From Conidiobolus incongruus B7586 (Eukaryota; Entomophthoromycota; Entomophthoromycetes; Entomophthorales; Conidiobolaceae): a DNA stretch of 14,233 nucleotides. Position 1 is the first letter of the stretch, and the number at the start of each line of letters is the position of its first letter. Below the pieces are notes generated by a model. That model saw only the letters and a list, made by a program, of their open reading frames with translations, was not told the origin of the DNA and ran no database searches. A program made the position numbers and the translations under genes. Location: assembly GCA_000697335.1 (NCBI GenBank), contig JNEM01007434.1, forward strand, positions 1 to 14,233, written 5' to 3'. Shown here in pieces: positions 7,653 to 14,233 of this stretch.

Positions 7653-9333
7653 ATGGATCACGAAGAATTTAGACAAGCTGGTTATAAAATTATTGATGAA
7701 ATTGTTGATTATTATAAGACTACTAGTGAATTAAAACGTAATTAAACAAAAAAATATATGATATAAAGTAATAACTTATATTTAATAGCTACTACGAATG
7801 TTCAACCTGGTTATTTACCTCCTTTAATTCCCAAGTCGGCTCCCGAAGGTATTTATGATTGATGAATTTTTAATACATGATATTAACCAAGTGATCAGAA
7901 CCTGAAAGTTTTGAACAGATTCATAAAGATTTCAAAGAATTAGTAGTCCCTGGATTAACCCACTGGCAATCTGCTAACTTTTTCGGTTATTTCCCTAGTA
8001 CTTCATCCTATCCCAGTATGCTGGCTGAAATGTACAGCAACATGTTTAACTCCCAAGGCTTCGACTGGATCTGTAATCCTGCAGCCACCGAACTCGAAGG
8101 AGTCGTCATGAACTGGCTGGGTCAATTACTCGGCTTGGATGATTCTTTCTTGTCTGACAAGAGTGAAACCAAAGGTTGCGGTAGTATTCAAGCTACTGCT
8201 AGTGAAGGTACTTTGGTATCAATGATCGCTGCTAGAAACAGAGTCCTTAAGAAGTTGACTGAAAATCCTTCTTTCAACGAGAATGAAGAATTCAGAGACA
8301 CTAAAAAGTTAGTTGTATACACTTCTAACCAAGTAAGTTATATATTGCTCATTAGTTTTTTTATGTTTTAACCTGCTGTTGTGTTTAGGCTCATTCTAGT
8401 TTTGTCAAAGCTGCTAAAATCCTTAACATTAAAATTCAAACTTTAGAAACCGATGAAAATGGAGCTGTGCAACCTCAATTCTTAAAAGAGCAATTAACAG
8501 TAAGTCAATCATGTCACATGATTCGAACTGTAATTTAACAATCGAAATAGAAAGATATTGAACAAGGCTTTATTCCATTCTATGTTGGTTTATGCTTAGG
8601 TACAACTGGTGTTGGTGCCGTCGATAATATCACAGATATTATCCCTGTTGCCAAAGAACACGAATTATGGATTCATGTAGATGCTGCTTGGGCCGGTGCT
8701 TATTTGATGTTACCTCAATACCAAACTTTCAATGGATTCAAAGGATGTGACTCCATTGTTTTCAATCCACATAAACTGATGCTCACTAACTTCGATTGCT
8801 GTGCCTTATGGACCAAGAACAGATTTGATTTAATTGAAGCTCTTTCAGCTGATGCAAGCTACTATACCAACTTTGCTACTCAATCTGGTAAGGTCATTGA
8901 CTACAAGAACTTGCAGGTTCCTTTGGGCCGTCGTTTCAGATCCCTTAAGCTCTGGTTCGTTATGCGCAACTATGGTGCCAAAGGTCTCAGACAGCTTCTC
9001 CAGAACAATTTGGACTTGACTCAACATCTCGTTGAGCTCATTAAGCGCGATGATATCTTTGAAATCACTCATCCCACCATTTTCTCATTGGTATGCTTCC
9101 GCATGAAACCCCAGACTTCAGATGAATCCTCTGATTTGACTAACCGTCGTAACAAGTGGATCTTTGAACAAATCTCTAAGCAGGGTGACTTTCTTATCGG
9201 TCACACTAACTTCAACTCCAAATATATCTTCAGAGTATCAATCGGTAACCAACACAACACTCAAGAATCCGTTACGAATGTATATGAAAGATTGAAGACT
9301 TTAGCCATGGAAGTTGATCAATTTATTCAATAA
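7653..9333 (+). CDS. Aromatic-L-amino-acid decarboxylase (PLP, group II), five exons
   Basis: Exons 7653-7737, 7789-7848, 7899-8332, 8389-8499 and 8551-9333 join in frame to 490 residues, the usual length for this family. The enzyme class removes CO2 from Tyr, DOPA, Trp or 5-HTP to give the amine, usually as a cytosolic homodimer. Visible marks: PGYLPPLIP near residue 35; THWQS...FFGYFP; SYPSMLAEM; a long pocket segment ending ASEGTL; SNQAHSS with the PLP-stacking His195; HVDAAWAG with Asp274, which contacts the pyridine nitrogen; NPHK with Schiff-base Lys305; DASY with Tyr334, equivalent to the loop Tyr332 of human DDC; and PLGRRFRSLK. Tyr334 and His195 favour a decarboxylase over the related aldehyde synthases. 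Odd: Leu306 replaces the usual Trp after the lysine. Exons 3 and 5 favour C-ending codons; exons 1-2 are more AT-rich. The start has A at -3 and follows a TATA box. The exact substrate cannot be read from sequence. Confidence 0.95.
7738..7788 (+). other. Intron 1 of the decarboxylase gene (51 bp)
   Basis: Donor GTAATT, branch-like ATAAC about 13 bp before the acceptor, and acceptor TTTAATAG. Phase 1: it splits a Pro codon. It contains in-frame stops, and the flanking exons are needed to join the N-terminal helix to PGYLPP. Confidence 0.85.
7849..7898 (+). other. Intron 2 of the decarboxylase gene (50 bp)
   Basis: Donor GTATTT, branch-like ATTAACC about 11 bp before the acceptor, and acceptor ATCAG. 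Phase 1: it splits a Glu codon. The join gives the family's acidic stretch after PGYLPPLIP. Confidence 0.85.
8333..8388 (+). other. Intron 3 of the decarboxylase gene (56 bp)
   Basis: Consensus donor GTAAGT, branch-like TTAAC 16 bp before the acceptor, and acceptor GTTTAG. Phase 0. It interrupts the conserved SNQ/AHSS motif exactly between Gln193 and Ala194. Confidence 0.9.
8500..8550 (+). other. Intron 4 of the decarboxylase gene (51 bp)
   Basis: Donor GTAAGT, branch-like TTAAC 11 bp before the acceptor, and acceptor AAATAG. Phase 0. Exon 5 resumes at KDIEQGFIPF, in register with family members. Confidence 0.9.
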
Positions 9334-9388
9334 TTCAACTCATTTGATTTACTTGTTTATTACTTAGTTCAAGTGTTTAGTCTTAATC

Positions 9389-9408
9389 ATATTGTGATTT
9401 CACAATAT
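9389..9408 (+). other. 9-bp inverted repeat in the decarboxylase 3' region
   Basis: ATATTGTGA and TCACAATAT form a perfect 9-bp stem around a 2-base centre, 56 bp past the stop codon and before the poly(A) signals, so it would lie in the 3' UTR. The very short loop makes an RNA hairpin strained; it could equally be a DNA dyad. Function unknown. Confidence 0.35.
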
Positions 9409-9453
9409 TCTGTTCTATAAGTGTTAAATATTTAAAATAATAACATACTATGC

Positions 9454-9478
9454 AATAAAATTTTCATTTTCAAATAAA
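9454..9478 (+). terminator. Paired poly(A) signals of the decarboxylase gene
   Basis: AATAAA at 9454-9459 and again at 9473-9478, 121-145 bp past the stop. They mark the likely 3' end, after which the sequence drops into AT-rich spacer. Confidence 0.55.
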
Positions 9479-9658
9479 TATATATTGTATAATTTGATAT
9501 TACGAAGTTAAATTTATATTTTATTTAAAATATTTCAAATAAAATAAACCCAAAAATAGATAATAAAATGAATACTGAAATATAAATATTATTAAAAATG
9601 TAAATTTTTCTTATTCCAAATATTGCTTCAATCAATTTTCATCTTGCTAAAATAAAAA

Positions 9659-9754
9659 TTATTTTGGAAGGTTAAAATCCAATTTCATTTGAATATTTTG
9701 GTTAATTTCTAAACCATCTACTTTGTTTTCATAAATCAATGCTTCTACGAACAT
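9659..9754 (-). CDS. Doubtful 31-residue ORF or exon remnant
   Basis: Minus-strand ORF from ATG (complement of 9752-9754) to TAA, beginning MFVEALIYENKVDGLEINQN. An in-frame stop lies directly upstream of the ATG, so this is the full open stretch. The patch 9610-9760 is less AT-rich than its neighbours and the residue mix looks protein-like. Beyond the stop the minus strand reads TTTTATTTTAG followed by more mixed sequence, which looks like a splice acceptor, but no matching GTA donor was convincing. It is convergent with the decarboxylase gene. No family was recognised; it may be an exon remnant or chance. Confidence 0.2.
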   Translation of the reverse strand: MFVEALIYENKVDGLEINQNIQMKLDFNLPK

Positions 9755-10105
9755 TTATTAGAGACCTATTCAAAATTTAAATCTTTTAATTAATCAAGAT
9801 ATTTTAATAAAAATGTTATTTAAAGAGTTATAAGTAAATTCACATTATTAATCAGAGTAATTTTAAAATAAAGTTCTAGTCAAATTATTAATTTGAGATC
9901 AAAGATAAGTTATGATTTAGTTTACTAATCAAATTATAAATTTATAACTTAATAAAAAATTTGAAATTGATATGATTTATTATTATATCTATGTATTGTG
10001 TATATGAGTCATAAAATAAGATATGTTCTTATTAATAGATAATGCTTTGATAGATGCAACTAGTGTTTTAATCGTATTTTCTATAATATAAATATATATT
10101 TTTAG
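9755..10105. other. AT-rich spacer
   Basis: Low-complexity AT sequence. Nothing coding, no RNA gene and no transposon end is supported here. Confidence 0.55.
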
Positions 10106-10108
10106 AAC

Positions 10109-10116
10109 TATAAAAA
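10109..10116 (+). promoter_or_regulatory. TATA-like element with pyrimidine stretch
   Basis: TATAAAAA is followed by a CAGATCTCTCTTTTAG pyrimidine-rich stretch and, 76 bp downstream, by the ATG of a very small ORF. Spacing matches that of the clear genes in the window. Confidence 0.3.
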
Positions 10117-10191
10117 CAGATCTCTCTTTTAGTTTTATATTTGATTTTATAATCCCTTTATAACTAAATTTAACAGCTTTTATCTGAAAGA

Positions 10192-10275
10192 ATGACTTCT
10201 AACAACACTAATATCAATATCAATTTTCACCATTCTAAAGCCTATAGAACTGTAAATAACAAAGTTTTACAATGA
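10192..10275 (+). CDS. Doubtful 27-residue ORF with upstream TATA
   Basis: ORF of 27 residues beginning MTSNNTNININFHHSKAYRT, ending in TGA, with GAAAG just before the ATG. Codons include several C-ending ones (AAC, ATC, CAC, GCC), like the decarboxylase exons and unlike the spacer. A possible donor (GTAAAT) lies inside, but the nearest acceptor leads quickly to stops. It may be the surviving 5' end of a decayed gene, a very short peptide gene, or chance. No family was recognised. Confidence 0.22.
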   Translation: MTSNNTNININFHHSKAYRTVNNKVLQ

Positions 10276-11056
10276 TATGCATGTATAATATATAATTAAA
10301 AACACCAATATATTGAATTTAAATGAATATTAGAAATATTAATATATAATAATCAAATTAAAATCAACTTTTATTAATAAAATAAGTTAATTAACTTATT
10401 AAATCTTTATTTTATTTGAATTTGGCTTTATATATCATCAATTCTTATCCAAAAAATATTTATATTTTATAAAATAAAAACAAATAATTTAAATTTAACA
10501 GTTTTTATATTGTTAAAACTAGATTAACATTTTTATTATTTTATTATGTTATATTTAAAATTAATGATAAATTCAATATAATTTAAAAATTGATTTCATT
10601 TAATAATAGTTAAAATTAATATATAAGTTTAAATTAATAATGAAATAATATAATTTCATTAATAATATAGCTAATACTAGCCAATAATTCGTACTTTAAT
10701 CATAATAGAGTTATTCGTTTTATTATTTTCTATATTTTTTTTAAAATTATATATTTGTACTTTTATATTTAATTCTCAAATTGAAATAATATTGGTTTAA
10801 TGAATAAAGTTGGTTTTTTTGTCAATATTTGACCAATTTTTCATTATATTAAAAAATATCTTTATTATCAATATAAAACACCTTTTATTAATATTATATT
10901 ATATATTTATTTAATTTAATAATTGAATTATTAATTTCTAATCTAAAATATATATTAACAAAATACTAACTTTTATAGTTAAGTTTTTTAAACTATATAA
11001 TTTTGATAATTCTATATAAAAATAATGATTATTAATATTTATCAAGAAAAACATAA
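10276..11056. other. AT desert left of the transposon pair
   Basis: Nearly pure A/T. The only structured item noticed is a small dyad, GTCAA-TAT-TTGAC, at 10821-10833. No gene or element end is supported before the TA at 11057. Confidence 0.6.
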
Positions 11057-11058
11057 TA

Positions 11059-11278
11059 CACTAACCAACAAAAGTAAGTTATAAAATCAAAAATATATAT
11101 ATTTTAATTAATAACTAAAACAATTGTATATATTAAATTACTTGAAACTATAATATATAATTAAGGTATATTATTTAATAATAATTAAATATATTTAGAT
11201 ATATTTAGTAAACTATTAGCAAAAATATTAACCCTTAATATTTAACCAAGGTAAATCATAAATTTGTAGGTTTTTGAG
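11059..11278 (+). repeat. Left terminal inverted repeat of Tc1 copy 1
   Basis: Matches the reverse complement of 12413-12628. The outer end has CACTAAC and TAAGTTATAAA (11075-11085). The inner end has the related TAAATCATAAA (11252-11262) and GTAGGTTTTTG. The middle of the arm is worn and aligns only loosely. Confidence 0.75.
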
Positions 11279-11384
11279 ATAAAGGGATATATTTAACAAT
11301 ATATAATCATATCTTTTTTCTGTCTCTGTTATTATTTTATATAATATTTTATTGATATATTAAATTTTTTTTATTAGTATCATT

Positions 11385-12401
11385 ATACCTAAATCCCTCT
11401 TTAAAAAAATCTATTTATAGATTAATTAATTTTATAAAGAAGGTAAATTAACTTGTAATATTGCTAGAATTACTAGTGTTAGCTAGTTTACTATAGTTAA
11501 AGCTATTAAAAATAATAATAAAGAAACATTTAAGCTTAAACTTAAATGTGTTAAGATTATAAATAAATATGATAAAAAGTATATCTATAGGTTAGTTAAT
11601 ACAAGCAAGTATAGTATTATTGTAAAAATATAACAGAAACTATAAAACTATATAAGAATATTAATTAACACTAATACTATTATATATACTTTACATTAAC
11701 ATAGATATCACTTACATTTTAAGAAAAAACATTCCCAAATAAAAAAATCTTATTATAAAGTTAGGTAAGAGTTTAAATATCACTACTAATATTAAACTAA
11801 AATTAATTAGAGTAAAGTTATTTAATTTAATGAAATAAAAATATATTTTAATAAATTTGATAAAAAAGTTAAATGCTTTAAAAAAATATAAAACTAATTT
11901 ATAACTATTATATTAATTTTACCTAAAAGTATAATAGTAGGTTAATTATTGTTTGGGTATATATATTGTTTTTAGATATAAGGTATCTTTGTAAAGTTAA
12001 TAAAGGAATTGATATTAAGATATATTAGAGTATTTTGAAAAATAAATTAAAAAAAAACTATTGAATAATATAGGTTAAATAAATCTAATATTATTTTCTA
12101 GTAAAATAATACCTTTTGTTATATTATAGTTTTTAATACCAAATAGCTTAAAAATAACAAGATAATAGTTATAAAGTAGCTTTTTTAATCTCCTAACTTT
12201 AATCTAATTAAACACCTTTAGGATTAGTTAAAAAAAGTTATTAAAGGTTTCCACCTAGTAAAAAATTTAGATTAACTTTAGGAATATATTTAAAAAGTAT
12301 AGAATAAGATTAATTTTTTTTAGTGTAAAAAGTTAGTTAATTCTATACCCTATAAACTTAAAGAAATTAAAAAAGCTAAAGGTAGATATACTAGGTTTTA
12401 A
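11385..12401 (+). pseudogene. Tc1 transposase, inactivated (copy 1)
   Basis: One frame runs for 339 codons from 11385 to the terminal TAA at 12399-12401, the normal Tc1 transposase length, with many in-frame stops but no net frame change. Order: paired-type helix-turn-helix region (YKEGKLTCNIARITSVS at about 11433-11483), a second DNA-binding part (DKKYIYRLV), then the catalytic core. The first catalytic Asp is Asn (11829-11831, in a degraded WSDE motif), the second is Asn (12105-12107, in the DNTPC motif) and the final Glu is Lys (12210-12212, in PNFNLIKHL). Separations are 91 and 34 residues. The expected start codon reads ATA. All these key changes are G-to-A or C-to-T in direction. Confidence 0.85.
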
Positions 12402-12412
12402 TTTTTTTTATT

Positions 12413-12628
12413 ACCAAAAACCTAAAAATTTATAATTCACCTTAGGTAAAATTTAAGGGTTTATATTTTAACCAATTAATAGCTAAAATTATCATTTAAT
12501 GATATATATAATTAATAAATATAATGTATTTTAATTATTTAATTTAAGTTTTGTTATTAAATATTAATTAAGTTATTAATAAAAAAATAAGTGTTTTTGA
12601 TTTTATAACTTATTTTTACAAGTTAGTG
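12413..12628 (-). repeat. Right terminal inverted repeat of Tc1 copy 1
   Basis: Inverted partner of 11059-11278. The outer site TTTATAACTTA (12602-12612) is the exact reverse complement of the left outer site. The inner site at 12429-12439 (TTTATAATTCA) is close to it. The element ends in GTTAGTG followed by TA. Confidence 0.75.
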
Positions 12629-12630
12629 TA

Positions 12631-12727
12631 TATTATCTAATTAAATATTTTAACATAAATTAATATATTTTATATATGGATTTATTTTCAAAAACAAAAA
12701 TATATATTATAGATATCAACTCTTATA
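12631..12727. other. Short AT-rich gap between the two Tc1 copies
   Basis: 97 bp of AT-rich sequence between the TA right of copy 1 and the TA left of copy 2. No features. Confidence 0.6.
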
Positions 12728-12729
12728 TA

Positions 12730-12950
12730 TATTAGCTTGCAAAAATAAGTTATAAAATTAAAATTACTTATATATTTACCTATTTCTTAAATAATTCTTA
12801 ATTAAATAAATTTAAATTAAAATATATAGTTTACCTATATTAGTTAATTATTATAAACTATATTTGATTATATTTTATTAACTATTAGTTAATATATCAA
12901 AACCTAAAATTTAATTAAGATAAGTTATAAATTTACAGGTATTTAAATTA
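12730..12950 (+). repeat. Left terminal inverted repeat of Tc1 copy 2
   Basis: Contains two direct copies of ATAAGTTATAAA, at 12745-12756 (outer) and 12920-12931 (inner), 175 bp apart. A third, inverted copy of TAAGTTATAAA lies at 14090-14100 in the right arm. Two direct repeats per arm is the IR/DR layout known from several Tc1 lineages, where they serve as transposase binding sites. Confidence 0.7.
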
Positions 12951-13046
12951 AAAGGATATAAATAAAAAAACTTATATATATATTTTTTTAATATATTATA
13001 TATATTATAAAAACTATTAAGTTAATATTTTAAAACTAATATTATA

Positions 13047-14061
13047 ATACCTAAATCTCTCTTTAAAAAGGTTTACTTATATATTAATCAACTTTATAAT
13101 AAAAATAAATTAATTTATAAGATTATTAGAATTATTAATATTAGCTAATCTATTATAGCTAAAGTTATTAAGAACAATGTTAAAAAACACTTAAACCAAA
13201 ACTTAAGTATGTTAAAATTATATATAAATATGATAAAAAGTATATTTATAGATTAGTTAATATAAGTAAGTATAATATTACTATAGAAGTATAACAAGGA
13301 TTATAAAACTATATAAGAATATTAGTTAATATTAATACTATTATATATATTTTATATTAGAATAGATATCATTTATATTTTAAGAAAAAACACCCTTAAC
13401 TAAAAAAGTCTTATTATAAAACTAAGTGGGAGTTTAAATATCAATGCTAAAGTTAAACTAAAATTAATTAAAATAAAGTTATTTAGTTTAATAAAACAAA
13501 GTTATATTTTAATAGATTTAATAAAAGAGCTAGATATTTCAATAAAGATAAAAAGTTATTTTATAACCATTATGTTATTATAACCCAAAAATATAATAAT
13601 AGGTTAATTATAATTTAAGGATATATATTATCTTCAGGTATAAGTTATTTTTATAAGATTTATAAGGGAATTAATATTAAGATATACTAAAGTATTCTAA
13701 ACAATGAATTAAAAAAATTATTCAGTTATATAGGTTCAATAAATCAAATATTATTTTCCAACAAGATAATACCCCTTGTTATATTATAAATTTTATTATA
13801 AAATAGCTTAAAAATAACAAAATAACTATTATAAAATAACCTCCTTAATTCCTAAATCTTAACCTAATTGAATATCTTTAGAATCAACTAAAAAAGTCAA
13901 TTAAAGTTTTCCTCCCAGTAAGAAATTTAGATTAATTTTAAGAATATATTTAAAAAACTTAAAATAATATTAGTTTTGCTTAATATTAGAGGCTAGTTGA
14001 CTCTATACCCTATGAACTTAAAATAGTTAGAAAAACAAAAGATAGATATACTAAATATTAA
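13047..14061 (+). pseudogene. Tc1 transposase, inactivated (copy 2)
   Basis: Remnant from an ATA where ATG is expected (13047, followed by CCTAAATCTCTCTTTAAAAA, matching copy 1) to TAA at 14059-14061. The helix-turn-helix region lies at about 13080-13160. The first catalytic Asp codon is AAT (13490-13492), next to a stop where Trp is expected and TTT where Ser is expected. The FQQDNTPC motif is kept, with the second Asp at 13765-13767. The final Glu is kept at 13870-13872 in NLNLIEYL, 34 residues later. The helix-turn-helix, first Asp and second Asp lie in three different frames, so at least two length changes occurred, plus numerous stops. Confidence 0.82.
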
Positions 14062-14084
14062 TTTTTCTATTAATATTAAAACTT

Positions 14085-14233
14085 GCAAATTTATAACTTA
14101 AATATATTATTAATTTTAATATATCAATTAATAATTAATTAAATCTAACTTTATATATTATATTATATTATCTTAAATTTAAAAAAATGGGAAATTTTTT
14201 AATTTCTAATTTTTCAAATATATTATTAGTTTG
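14085..14233 (-). repeat. Right inverted repeat of Tc1 copy 2, partial
   Basis: The inner part of the right arm, with TTTATAACTTA at 14090-14100 inverted relative to the left-arm sites. The outer end lies outside the window. Confidence 0.6.

Larger units (their letters stand above)
11059..12628 (+). mobile_element. Tc1-type DNA transposon, complete but dead (copy 1)
   Basis: A 1570-bp element bounded by CACTAAC...GTTAGTG termini and flanked on both sides by TA (11057-11058 and 12629-12630), the target duplication of the Tc1/mariner superfamily. It has long inverted repeats of about 220 bp and a single internal transposase gene read on the plus strand. The spacing of the last two catalytic positions is 34 residues (DD34E), which places it in Tc1 rather than mariner (DD34D) or pogo. 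The transposase is inactive. Its end structure is whole, so it could have moved if transposase was supplied while its ends were less worn. Confidence 0.88.
12730..14233 (+). mobile_element. Tc1-type DNA transposon, dead, cut by window end (copy 2)
   Basis: Same family and orientation as copy 1. The left end is preceded by TA (12728-12729) and begins TATTAGCTTGC, a worn form of CACTAACTTG(T/C). The transposase remnant occupies 13047-14061. The inner part of the right inverted repeat starts near 14080 (CTTGCAAATTTATAACTTA). By comparison with copy 1 the right end should fall about 50 bp beyond the window. It is clearly similar to copy 1 along its whole length but has many scattered differences. 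Confidence 0.85.

Noticed and set aside
8845-9072. Antisense and alternative-frame ORFs over exon 5 of the decarboxylase gene (8834-9019 plus, 8845-9072 minus)
   Set aside because: They lie wholly within a strongly conserved enzyme-coding exon and have no features of their own.
9941-9951. Solitary TTTATAACTTA, identical to the Tc1 arm site
   Set aside because: With no CACTAAC end, no flanking TA duplication and no partner arm nearby, a chance match in AT-rich DNA is the simpler reading.
11385-14061. The many in-frame TAA and TAG codons in the transposase frames as evidence for a code in which these mean Gln
   Set aside because: The decarboxylase and both 150-residue genes have no internal stop codons and end in TAA. 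The transposases also carry damaged catalytic residues, so decay explains the stops.
1-14233. CRISPR array, rRNA, bacterial operon or phage-type defence cluster
   Set aside because: No spaced direct repeats, no RNA gene and no bacterial gene arrangement are present; introns and TATA boxes show a nuclear eukaryotic window.

Overview
The window comes from a strongly AT-rich nuclear eukaryotic genome. One gene has four introns of 50-56 bp with GTA donors, TTAAC-like branch sites and AG acceptors. Genes carry TATA boxes at a regular distance from the ATG and AATAAA poly(A) signals, and two worn Tc1 transposons sit at the right end. TAA is used as a stop and no gene reads through TAA or TAG, so a ciliate-type code is ruled out. 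The combination fits an AT-rich early-diverging fungus such as Conidiobolus and relatives (Entomophthoromycotina). This placement is inference from style, not from a marker gene.

Layout. Positions 1-4060 hold two minus-strand copies (529-981 and 3528-3980) of one intronless gene for a 150-residue soluble protein of unknown function, possibly a single beta-trefoil domain. Each has a TATA box about 65-75 bp upstream of its ATG and a poly(A) signal about 30 bp past its stop. The copies differ at 20 of 453 bases, with 18 of these crowded at the two ends. Positions 4060-7600 are AT-rich spacer with two less AT-rich islands, one of which (6651-7139) looks like the remains of a coding sequence. Positions 7598-9478 hold the only clear metabolic gene: a five-exon, 490-residue PLP-dependent aromatic-L-amino-acid decarboxylase with its full catalytic set, a TATA box and poly(A) signals. 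Positions 9480-11056 are spacer with two very small ORFs of doubtful standing.

Positions 11059-14233 hold two Tc1-type DNA transposons in the same orientation, about 100 bp apart. The first is complete end to end (1570 bp, flanking TA, inverted repeats of about 220 bp). The second runs off the window. Both transposase genes are dead, mainly through C-to-T and G-to-A type changes. The first keeps a single frame over 339 codons despite many stops. The second keeps the FQQDNTPC motif and the last Glu but has shifted frame at least twice.

The genes do not form a pathway. The parts most worth following up are the localized near-identity between the two 150-residue genes, the repeat-targeted-looking decay of the Tc1 pair, and a decarboxylase with an unusual residue next to its catalytic lysine. 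I found no convincing evidence of a new multi-gene system.
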